In this document: one piece after another, positions 1-5,760 of the stretch
Position numbering within the stretch: position 1 is the stretch's first letter
How the letters are laid out: each line of letters begins with the position of its first letter
Assembly (NCBI GenBank): GCA_020432595.1
Contig: JAGQGA010000313.1
Coordinates: forward strand, 1 to 6,578
Direction of reading: 5' to 3'
Origin: Anaerolineales bacterium
GTDB taxonomy: Bacteria > Chloroflexota > Anaerolineae > Promineifilales > Promineifilaceae
DNA length: 6,578 nt
Translations under genes and position numbers: made by a program
Notes under the pieces: generated by a model
What the model was told of the DNA's origin: nothing
Seen by the model: only the letters and a program-made list of their open reading frames with translations
The model's database searches: none

Positions 1-2196
1 GGATTGGTTGCCGCCGTTCTGACTGAATTTGTCGGCTGGATTGGCACTGTGTTGGTACTGGTCGTCACCGGAACCATAGGTGCCGTACTTGCCACGGGTA
101 TCTCGCGCCAAGAGCTTGCCCGGTTATTAGGCAGCGTTGGGGCATCGTTCCGCAGCGGTTTGCAGCAGCATCCCCAACCAGTCGAACCAGTTTCTCGCCC
201 CCCCATCCGGGTTAATCCAGGGCGCGGTGGCACTACCAGCCCAGCAACCCAGCTCGCGCTGCTGCCGGAAACTGAAAGTGAGAAGAGTCAACCGCCTACA
301 TCGCCAAAAACGGCCGTTTCTCCACCCCCACCTGTGCGCGAACTTCCCATCGGCCAACCCAAGCGCAGCGCACAACCGGCTAAACCCACTGCCGCTGCTC
401 CAGCAGCCGAACCCCTTTTCCTGGGCAACGCCCGCAGCGAAAACAGCGATACTCCGGGCTGGGCCATCCCCGCCATCGCTGAAATGCTCGACCCTGGCTC
501 TGACCCCGCCGTCAACAATGCCACCATCCAGCGACAGGTGGAGATCATCGAACACACCCTTGCCAGCTTTGGCGCACCCGCCACCACCGTCGAAATCAAC
601 CAAGGCCCCACCGTCACTCAATTTGGCATCGAGCCAAACTATTTGGAAATGCGGAACGGCAAACGCACGCGGGTTAAGGTCAGCAAAATTGCCGGTCTGT
701 CCGACGATTTGGCACTGGCGCTGGCGGCAGAATCGATCCGCATTGAAGCCCCCGTGCCGGGCAAAGGCTACATTGGCATTGAGGTACCCAATCCCGCCAA
801 GGCCACCGTTTCGCTGCGCGATGTCATGGAATCGGGCAGCTTCCAAAAGCTCAAATCCAGCTTACGCATTGGGCTGGGGCATAATGTATCCGGCCAGGCC
901 ATTTCGGCCGATTTATCCGCCATGCCTCATTTGCTGGTAGCTGGGACAACCGGCTCCGGTAAATCGGTCTGCGTCAACGGCATCATCGCCTGTCTGCTGC
1001 TGCAAAACACCCCCGAGGATTTGAAGCTGGTGATGGTTGACCCTAAGCGGGTGGAGCTAACGGGCTACAACGGTATTCCCCACCTAGCCGCCCCGGTCGT
1101 GGTGGAGATGGATCGGGTGATTGGGACGTTGCAGTGGGCATTGCGGGAAATGGACGGCCGTTATAAGCTGTTTGCCGAGGTCGGGGCGCGGAACATCAAG
1201 GATTACAACCAAAAGACAAAGCGGGTGAAGGGCAAGGACAAGCTGCCCTATGTGGTCATCATCATTGACGAGTTGGCCGACCTGATGATGATGGCTCCCG
1301 AAGACACCGAGCGCAGCATTGCTCGGCTGGCGCAGATGGCGCGGGCAACGGGCATTCACATGGTCATTGCCACGCAACGGCCGTCGGTGGATGTGGTGAC
1401 GGGGCTAATCAAGGCCAACTTCCCGGCGCGAATCGCCTTTGCTGTGGCTTCCAGCACCGACAGCCGCGTGATTTTGGACACCACCGGGGCGGAACGGCTG
1501 TTGGGACAGGGCGACATGCTGTTCCAAAGCCCCGATGCCGCGCAACCGGTGCGTTTGCAAGGGTGCTATGTCAGCGATGGGGAGCTAAACCGGATTATTC
1601 ATTATTGGCAAACGGCGCGGCGGTTTGCCACTATTCGCGCCGAAGAGCAGATTATCCGCAAGCCGGAGGATTTGGCGCAAAAGATGGCGGCGCGGCGGGC
1701 AGAGCAGGCCGCAACGGCAGAACAAGCCGCCGCGAAGCCGGCCCCACAAGCAGAGCCGCCCAAGCCAACGGCTAAATCAGCGGCTAAACCAGCGGCTAAA
1801 CCGTCTCTACCCAAGCCGGCCGATGTGCCAGTTCCACAAAACAATTTGCCGCCGTTGGATGTGGGGGGGAAAACGGCCGTTTCCAGTGCCGGGCTGCAAA
1901 AGCCCCTATGGGAAGCGTTAGACGAGTTGGAAAGCGAGCCGGAGGCCGAGGTAGAAGACGAACTGCTGCCAGAAGCCATTGCCCTGGTGCGCAAGCTCAA
2001 TAAAGCCTCCACCTCCTTGCTCCAGCGCCGCTTCCGCATTGGCTACACCCGCGCCGCTCGTCTGGTGGACTACATGGAGCAACAGGGCATCATCGGCCCG
2101 CCCACCGGCACCAGCAAAGCCCGTGAAGTCATTGGCGGTACGCCAACAACCGATGACGAAGATGAAGAAGATGAGGAATTAGATGATGCCAGCTAA
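1..2196 (+). CDS. ftsK: FtsK/SpoIIIE-family DNA translocase, 5' partial
   Basis: This is an ATP-driven, septum-anchored DNA pump that moves chromosome ends away from the closing division septum. The reading frame is open from base 1 and begins inside a membrane helix, so the true start and most of the membrane domain lie upstream. Numbering from the codon at base 1, one hydrophobic helix spans about residues 10-32. A Pro/Ala/Ser-rich cytoplasmic linker follows (about 36-160), then the alpha domain (about 172-276) and the RecA-like beta motor with Walker A GTTGSGKS (315-322, Lys321) and Walker B YVVIIIDE (417-424). The conserved ATQRPSVDV stretch follows. The C-terminal winged-helix gamma domain (about 655-711, motif ASTSLLQRRFRIGYTRAARL) normally reads the KOPS polarity sequences. 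A Pro/Ala/Lys-rich linker of roughly 90 residues separates beta from gamma, longer than the short acidic linker typical of the family. The tail is acidic. Family assignment is secure; only the N-terminus is missing. Confidence 0.97.
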   Translation, partial: GLVAAVLTEFVGWIGTVLVLVVTGTIGAVLATGISRQELARLLGSVGASFRSGLQQHPQPVEPVSRPPIRVNPGRGGTTSPATQLALLPETESEKSQPPTSPKTAVSPPPPVRELPIGQPKRSAQPAKPTAAAPAAEPLFLGNARSENSDTPGWAIPAIAEMLDPGSDPAVNNATIQRQVEIIEHTLASFGAPATTVEINQGPTVTQFGIEPNYLEMRNGKRTRVKVSKIAGLSDDLALALAAESIRIEAPVPGKGYIGIEVPNPAKATVSLRDVMESGSFQKLKSSLRIGLGHNVSGQAISADLSAMPHLLVAGTTGSGKSVCVNGIIACLLLQNTPEDLKLVMVDPKRVELTGYNGIPHLAAPVVVEMDRVIGTLQWALREMDGRYKLFAEVGARNIKDYNQKTKRVKGKDKLPYVVIIIDELADLMMMAPEDTERSIARLAQMARATGIHMVIATQRPSVDVVTGLIKANFPARIAFAVASSTDSRVILDTTGAERLLGQGDMLFQSPDAAQPVRLQGCYVSDGELNRIIHYWQTARRFATIRAEEQIIRKPEDLAQKMAARRAEQAATAEQAAAKPAPQAEPPKPTAKSAAKPAAKPSLPKPADVPVPQNNLPPLDVGGKTAVSSAGLQKPLWEALDELESEPEAEVEDELLPEAIALVRKLNKASTSLLQRRFRIGYTRAARLVDYMEQQGIIGPPTGTSKAREVIGGTPTTDDEDEEDEELDDAS
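1769..1804 (+). repeat. Three 12-bp tandem repeats inside ftsK linker
   Basis: The units CGGCTAAATCAG, CGGCTAAACCAG and CGGCTAAACCGT lie head to tail. They encode AKSA/AKPA/AKPS-type tetrapeptides in the disordered linker between the motor and the winged-helix domain. The period is a multiple of three, so copy-number change would keep the frame. It is probably a slippage-grown linker with no sequence-specific role. Confidence 0.85.
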
Positions 2197-2259
2197 ACAA
2201 AAATGGGTTAACATCTTCACAATAAAGTTGGTTCAGACAATACCAAGGAAAGTAAGCCA

Positions 2260-2556
2260 ATGACACTCCAAGATATTATTGCTGATATTCATGCGCTGAA
2301 CGAAGACTTGGAAGTTTACGAACGAAAGTACGGAGTACTTTCGGAAACCTTTTACGAAGCATATTTGAATGGTGAAGAGCCAGAAGATGATTCTTGGGTA
2401 CTTGATTGGGCGGATTGGGCAGGAGCCTACAAAATTTTGCTACGACGACAAGAACAATATCGCGCAGCTATTGCTATACTGCGACTACAAAAAGACTCTT
2501 TAGGCAACGTTATTCAATACACAGCACGTCATGAACCCATTTCAGTCGCTACGTGA
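2260..2556 (+). CDS. Small acidic helical protein, likely antitoxin of the TumE-like pair
   Basis: This is a 98-residue protein, rich in Glu/Asp and predicted largely helical, with no secretion signal or membrane segment. The N-terminal part (about 1-35) is amphipathic. A Trp/Asp-rich patch DDSWVLDWADWAGAY (43-57) is followed by a basic helix LLRRQEQYRAAIAIL (60-74). A good ribosome-binding site, AAGGAA at 2245-2250, lies 9 nt before the ATG and supports this start. Its last 26 bp overlap the start of the next gene in another frame, as is common for an antitoxin translated before its coupled toxin. No DNA-binding motif could be recognised, so the antitoxin role is inferred from size, acidity, order and partner. 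Codon and base composition are AT-richer than the flanking genes. Alternative: an accessory protein of unknown function. Confidence 0.72.
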   Translation: MTLQDIIADIHALNEDLEVYERKYGVLSETFYEAYLNGEEPEDDSWVLDWADWAGAYKILLRRQEQYRAAIAILRLQKDSLGNVIQYTARHEPISVAT

Positions 2557-2956
2557 TTATGAGCATTTTGTCTATACGCTAGGGCAACAATTTCCTAGTA
2601 TCAAAAGCTCGACACTTGTTGTTGTGTCGCGGGGTAGACGAACTGCCATTTTACAAGGTGAACTCACCTTTCAGCATGGCTATCGTCTTACAATCAAAGA
2701 ACGTTTGTCATTGGACAATGGCGTTGTTCGCATTGAGTTTTATGGCTATGAGCTATGGAAAAGCGGGGAAAAGTTGGCCTGGTATGACGCGCAGCCACAC
2801 CCAAATGATGAAAAGCTAGCCAGTACACATCCACATCATAAACACGTTCCCCCCAACATCAAGAAAAATCGGATACCGGCTCCCAATATGCGTTTTGAGG
2901 AACCTAATTTGCCTGCTCTTATTCATGAAATGGAGTTGCTGATTGCGAACGAGTAG
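2531..2956 (+). CDS. TumE/DUF6516-like putative toxin
   Basis: This 141-residue soluble protein resembles the DUF6516 family annotated as toxin-antitoxin system TumE proteins. The resemblance rests on the C-terminal half: LAWYDAQPHP (82-91), then the histidine cluster THPHHKHVPP (99-108), and RIPAPNMRFEEPNLPALIHE (114-133). The N-terminal half (about 30-75) reads as alternating beta strands. The clustered His residues are the natural candidates for an active or metal-binding site, but the biochemical activity is not something the sequence shows. The start lies inside the end of the upstream gene and has no clear Shine-Dalgarno sequence, so translation is probably coupled to the preceding gene. 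The TAG stop sits within the ribosome-binding region of the following menG. Family recognition is from memory of the motif pattern; a homology search would settle it. Confidence 0.75.
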   Translation: MNPFQSLRDYEHFVYTLGQQFPSIKSSTLVVVSRGRRTAILQGELTFQHGYRLTIKERLSLDNGVVRIEFYGYELWKSGEKLAWYDAQPHPNDEKLASTHPHHKHVPPNIKKNRIPAPNMRFEEPNLPALIHEMELLIANE

Positions 2957-2964
2957 GGAAGATA

Positions 2965-3684
2965 ATGAATATGGCTCACTTGACAGGTGAAGAACGGGCA
3001 CAGTATGTGCAAAATATGTTTGCTCGGATTGCAGGCCGCTATGACTTAATGAATCGGTTGATGACTGGCGGGCAAGATTTGACGTGGCGGCGGTTTGTGA
3101 TTGAGCAGGCGAGGTTGCCGGTTAACGGCCGTTTGCTCGACATCGCCACTGGCACGGGGGATATTGCCCTGGAAGGACAAAAACAGGTGCCCGGCTTGCA
3201 AGCTGTGGGGGGTGATTTCACCATCGAAATGATGCAGGCGGGGAAACAAATCCCGGCGCGGCAGCGTATTCAGTGGGTGGGGTCAGACACGCTGGCACTG
3301 CCATTTCCCAGCAACTATTTCGACGCTGTAACCTCTGGCTTTTTGATGCGTAACGTCATTGACGTGCGCGGGGCGTTTCGAGAGCAATTGCGGGTAACAA
3401 AACCGGGGGGGCGGGTGGTGGTGCTGGAATCTAGCCCGCCGAAGCAGAATGTTTTACGGCCGTTTATCCAGTTTCACCTCACCTATGTCATTCCCACCCT
3501 CGGCAAGCTCATCGCCGGTGAGTCCGATGCCTATACCTACCTGCCCGACAGCACCAAACAGTTCCAAACCCCCGAATCACTGGCAACGATTATGTGGGAA
3601 GAAGGCTACACCAACGTCTATTACAAGCTGTTCATGTTTGGCACGGTGGCGGTGCATGTGGGACAGAAGGCTAGTAATCAGTAA
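2965..3684 (+). CDS. menG: Demethylmenaquinone methyltransferase (UbiE/MenG family)
   Basis: This SAM-dependent C-methyltransferase catalyses the last step of menaquinone synthesis, methylating the demethylmenaquinone ring at the membrane surface. It has 239 residues, the usual family length. The N-terminal signature VQNMFARIAGRYDLMNRLMT (15-34) precedes SAM motif I LLDIATGTGD (57-66). The ribose-binding acidic residue is Asp84 in GGDF. The second family signature GFLMRNVIDVRGAFREQLRV and its following KPGG are present, and the late YLPDSTKQF (192-200) is typical. AGGGA at 2955-2959 serves as ribosome-binding site for ATG 2965 (5 nt) or ATG 2971 (11 nt); the choice changes only two residues. 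The gene begins 9 nt after the upstream stop, suggesting co-transcription. The last codons (SNQ-stop) fall within a 7-bp-period repeat, so the C-terminal tail appears repeat-derived. No key residue is missing. Confidence 0.95.
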   Translation: MNMAHLTGEERAQYVQNMFARIAGRYDLMNRLMTGGQDLTWRRFVIEQARLPVNGRLLDIATGTGDIALEGQKQVPGLQAVGGDFTIEMMQAGKQIPARQRIQWVGSDTLALPFPSNYFDAVTSGFLMRNVIDVRGAFREQLRVTKPGGRVVVLESSPPKQNVLRPFIQFHLTYVIPTLGKLIAGESDAYTYLPDSTKQFQTPESLATIMWEEGYTNVYYKLFMFGTVAVHVGQKASNQ

Positions 3685-3737
3685 TCGGTGGTCGGTAATC
3701 AGTAAAGGTCACTGATTACCGATTACTGATTACCGAT
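3677..3737. repeat. 27-bp imperfect hairpin of 7-bp units between convergent genes
   Basis: Bases 3677-3703 pair with 3711-3737 around a 7-nt loop, with one mismatch (3680:3734) and three G-T pairs. The inner 12 bp (3692-3703 with 3711-3722) are perfect. The right arm is a period-7 array alternating CTGATTA and CCGATTA. The left arm includes the menG stop at 3682-3684, and the right arm ends directly at the stop (3738-3740) of the minus-strand gene. It could act as a bidirectional transcription barrier for the two converging genes. There is no U-tract on either strand, so a classical intrinsic terminator is not supported. It looks more like a dispersed intergenic repeat. Confidence 0.8.
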
Positions 3738-5156
3738 CTATGGGCGATAGGCATCAGGGTTAACGGCCGTTTCTCCCCCCATCACCGCAAAATAATTGGT
3801 CAAACTGTAGGCCAACAGCGGCTCAATTAGTCGCTCCGTTTGCTGCGAAATATCGGAAAAGCAGCAGCCAATGCCAAAATGCCAAATCGCCGCCCCCTTC
3901 ACCTGCGGATAAGCTGCATACAACTTTGCCGCCCAGGCAATATCACGCAGAGCCTCCCCTGGCTCCGGTACCGCCCGATATTCCCAACCCCACTCCGTAA
4001 TCAGCACCGTTGGCCGGGGAATGCCATATTGGTCGGCAATGCGAAATAGCGCTTGAAAACGGCCAATTTTAAACGGGTATTGATCCCCAATTTTGCTTTT
4101 GTCATAGCTGTATTCATGCAGCGCAATTGCCAGCCGCTCTGGGTTGGCCCCCGCCAGCCGCAAAAAATCGAGCATGGCGGGAGATTGCCACTGCTCTGGC
4201 TCTGGCTCGCCCGAAGCCCAGCCAAACGCCGCCCACTTGAACCCATCATTCATCGCCAGCCGCGCCGTTTCCAAAGCAAACTGTGCCAGCCATTCTGAGC
4301 GGTTTTTGTCCACCTCGTTGATTGTTTCCATCCATACCAAGTTGGGATCAAGCTCTGGCGGCCACAGGGCACGATGTTCTTCCCAATGAAGCTGAGCCGC
4401 TTGGGCAGGGGGCAAATCATAATTTGGCACGCCGCCGCTGGCGCGAAAAACCAGCACGTGTGGCACGCCGCTTTGCTTCATTAGCTCCTGCGCCTTGAAC
4501 AATGGCTCGGCGTTGTCTACGCTTTTGAGGAAAACAGGGACCCCGGCGGCATCCAACTTTTGTGTCCATAAATCAATCAGCGTCTCGTCTTCCATGAGGG
4601 TGACGTGGAAGCCGATTTTGACAAAGGCAAGTTCTTGGCCTTGCGCCTGGAGGTTGGCACGAACGGCCGTAAAATCCACCGTCGGCATCGGGGCGGGGGT
4701 GGCTGTGGGCGGCGGCGGAACGGTAGCCGTAGGCGTTGCCGCAGCCACTTCAATCACCGGCAAATAGCTATTGTTGCGGGTAACGGGCTGGGTCGTGGGG
4801 ACAGGTGCAACCAGCGTGGGTGCAGCAAGCGTGGCTGTAACCTGCACCGGGTAGGCGGTTGGAAGATGGCTGGGGTAGCTGGTGGGGGCAGCGGGGTAGG
4901 ATTCGGCGGTAGACGTAGGGAGTGGGGTGTGGGGTGTGGGAAGTGGGGGAATTTCGGCGGCGGTGGCAAGCTGGGCAACGGCCGTTTGTGGCGGCGTCTC
5001 CGTTGGTTGTTGGCAGGCAGAAACGGCCGTTAACAAGCATATAACTCCTAGCAGTTTAATCCATGTATGGACTGTGGTGCGTGGTGCGTGGTGCGTCCAT
5101 AAAGCATCTGCATCACGCACCACGCACCACGCTTGCAAAATCATCCAGTTAACCAT
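3738..5156 (-). CDS. Secreted lipoprotein with clan GH-A-like glycoside hydrolase domain
   Basis: This 472-residue protein is predicted to be exported and lipid-anchored. A hydrophobic stretch IKLLGVICLLTAVSAC ends in a lipobox (V45-S46-A47-Cys48). Residues 50-160 form a Pro/Thr/Ala-rich disordered linker, with YLPVI at 131-135. Residues about 160-455 look like a TIM-barrel glycosidase. ETINEVDK places a putative acid/base Glu281, and VLITEWGWEY a putative nucleophile Glu388, the spacing and motif pattern of clan GH-A enzymes. The substrate cannot be told. The start is uncertain: ATG at 5156, ATG at 5144 and GTG at 5123 or 5120 are in frame, and none has a clear Shine-Dalgarno sequence. All lie in or upstream of a hairpin-forming repeat that puts about 30 unusual residues before the signal peptide. 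It converges with menG and diverges from yjbQ. Low similarity to any specific GH family means it could also be a non-catalytic barrel. Confidence 0.82.
   Translation of the reverse strand: MVNWMILQAWCVVRDADALWTHHAPRTTVHTWIKLLGVICLLTAVSACQQPTETPPQTAVAQLATAAEIPPLPTPHTPLPTSTAESYPAAPTSYPSHLPTAYPVQVTATLAAPTLVAPVPTTQPVTRNNSYLPVIEVAAATPTATVPPPPTATPAPMPTVDFTAVRANLQAQGQELAFVKIGFHVTLMEDETLIDLWTQKLDAAGVPVFLKSVDNAEPLFKAQELMKQSGVPHVLVFRASGGVPNYDLPPAQAAQLHWEEHRALWPPELDPNLVWMETINEVDKNRSEWLAQFALETARLAMNDGFKWAAFGWASGEPEPEQWQSPAMLDFLRLAGANPERLAIALHEYSYDKSKIGDQYPFKIGRFQALFRIADQYGIPRPTVLITEWGWEYRAVPEPGEALRDIAWAAKLYAAYPQVKGAAIWHFGIGCCFSDISQQTERLIEPLLAYSLTNYFAVMGGETAVNPDAYRP
4915..4949 (+). repeat. G-rich 7-bp-period array, possible G-quadruplex
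   Basis: Five consecutive 7-bp units (GTAGGGA, GTGGGGT, GTGGGGT, GTGGGAA, GTGGGGG) give five runs of three or more G separated by loops of 3-4 nt. This fits the usual G3+N1-7 quadruplex pattern. It lies inside the Pro/Thr-rich linker of the minus-strand lipoprotein, so the G-rich strand is the transcription template and the mRNA is C-rich. More G runs lie just to the left (about 4872-4896). Confidence 0.7.
5079..5132. repeat. Perfect 18-bp inverted repeat built from 7-bp units
   Basis: Bases 5079-5096 are the exact reverse complement of 5115-5132, with an 18-nt loop (5097-5114). The left side is a period-7 array of GTGGTGC (from 5074, about 3.3 copies). The right side is its complement. The element lies in frame within the first codons of the minus-strand lipoprotein, upstream of the signal peptide, and covers the possible GTG starts at 5123 and 5120. 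In the mRNA it would fold into a strong GC-rich stem near the start region and could limit translation. That effect is inferred. Confidence 0.85.
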
Positions 5157-5185
5157 AAAAATCTGGCCGCATTGTAACAGGTTGC

Positions 5186-5206
5186 AGCAGCCATGAGACG
5201 GCTGCT
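5186..5206. promoter_or_regulatory. 7-bp inverted repeat in divergent spacer
   Basis: AGCAGCC (5186-5192) and GGCTGCT (5200-5206) flank a 7-nt loop in the 112-bp spacer between the divergent lipoprotein gene and yjbQ. It could be an operator or a small RNA hairpin in the yjbQ leader. I could not recognise convincing -35/-10 boxes for either direction. The rest of the spacer holds one AACGGCCGTT palindrome (5239-5248). Confidence 0.3.
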
Positions 5207-5268
5207 CATTAACAATTCACCCAAAAGAAGGGTGGCAAAACGGCCGTTGCTGCGGTATCGTTGTAACC

Positions 5269-5700
5269 ATGCGCTGGTTACAGAAAGAACTCATCCTCCG
5301 CGCCCGTCCGCGTGGCTTCCACCTGATCACGGCTGAAATTGCCGAACAGCTTCCTGAGCTTCGGCAGTTTGATATGGGGTTAGCGCACCTATTTATTCAC
5401 CACACTTCTGCCTCGCTTGCCATCAACGAAAACGCCGATCCCACCGTGCGGCGGGATATGGAAAGCCATTTCAACCAGCTTGCCCCCGAAAATGCGCCGT
5501 ACTATTTGCACACTTATGAAGGAGCAGATGACATGCCGGCCCATATCAAGGCGGTGCTGTTGGGCAGCAGTTTGACCATTCCAGTGACAAACGGCCGTTT
5601 CAACCTCGGCACCTGGCAAGGCATCTATCTGTGTGAACACCGCAACCAGGGCGGCAAACGGCGGCTCATCATCACCATTCAAGGCGAACCTGCGACGTAA
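5269..5700 (+). CDS. yjbQ: YjbQ/UPF0047 family protein
   Basis: This 143-residue cytosolic protein is full length for the UPF0047 family and carries all its hallmarks. These are HTSASLAINENAD (45-57), EGADDMPAHIK (84-94), SLTIPVTNGR (101-110) and GTWQGIYLCEHR (114-125). His45, His92 and His124 are the conserved residues expected to line the active or metal site. Members are annotated as secondary thiamine-phosphate synthases because the E. coli protein shows weak activity of that type; the true physiological role remains unsettled, and no thiamine gene is visible nearby. The ATG at 5269 matches the usual family N-terminus, although no Shine-Dalgarno sequence is obvious close by; GAAGGG at 5227-5232 is too far upstream. 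The NGRF residues (108-111) are encoded by one of the AACGGCCGTT palindromes. A membrane-protein gene follows 60 nt downstream on the same strand. Confidence 0.95.
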   Translation: MRWLQKELILRARPRGFHLITAEIAEQLPELRQFDMGLAHLFIHHTSASLAINENADPTVRRDMESHFNQLAPENAPYYLHTYEGADDMPAHIKAVLLGSSLTIPVTNGRFNLGTWQGIYLCEHRNQGGKRRLIITIQGEPAT

Positions 5701-5748
5701 ATCTGCCTTTTCCATCAGAAGTTCAACTTCTGAACTGGGCAAATCTGC
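5699..5748. repeat. 19-bp near-palindrome flanked by 8-bp direct repeats
   Basis: TCAGAAGTT (5715-5723) and AACTTCTGA (5725-5733) are perfect complements around a single C. An overlapping alternative stem GTTCA/TGAAC (5721-5725 with 5731-5735) is also possible. The 34 bp from 5707 to 5740 are bracketed by exact direct repeats AAATCTGC at 5699-5706 and 5741-5748, the first starting in the yjbQ stop codon. The arrangement resembles a tiny insertion with a target duplication. It could equally be a dyad operator for the downstream gene. No T-tract follows, so a terminator is not favoured. Confidence 0.6.
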
Positions 5749-5760
5749 GTCCCATTTCAC

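Noticed and set aside
127..846. Long minus-strand and +2-frame open frames opposite the ftsK linker and alpha domain.
   Set aside because: They are shadows of a GC-rich gene, with low-complexity Arg/Pro/Gly/Ala translations and no motif.
2208..2243. A possible promoter before the antitoxin-like gene (TTCACA at 2216-2221 with CAATAC at 2238-2243).
   Set aside because: The -10 match is poor and the implied transcript start would leave almost no leader before the ribosome-binding site.
3405..3411. A run of seven G in menG as a possible frameshift or slippage site.
   Set aside because: The frame is intact on both sides, and the run encodes the conserved KPGG of the family.
3677..3737. Classical intrinsic terminator between menG and the lipoprotein gene.
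   Set aside because: The stem is strong but no T-tract follows on either strand, so it is described as a hairpin repeat only.
4768..5040. A 90-residue minus-strand frame starting at ATG 5038-5040, preceded by a well-spaced AGGAG (complement of 5045-5049).
   Set aside because: It runs out of frame over the lipoprotein signal and linker, and its translation is Cys/Pro/Arg-rich without domain character. The lipobox frame continues into the glycosidase domain and is the real one. The good ribosome-binding site is noted as possibly accidental.
5389..5760. A 123-codon minus-strand frame over yjbQ and its downstream spacer.
   Set aside because: The plus strand encodes a complete YjbQ with all family motifs, so the antisense frame is a shadow.
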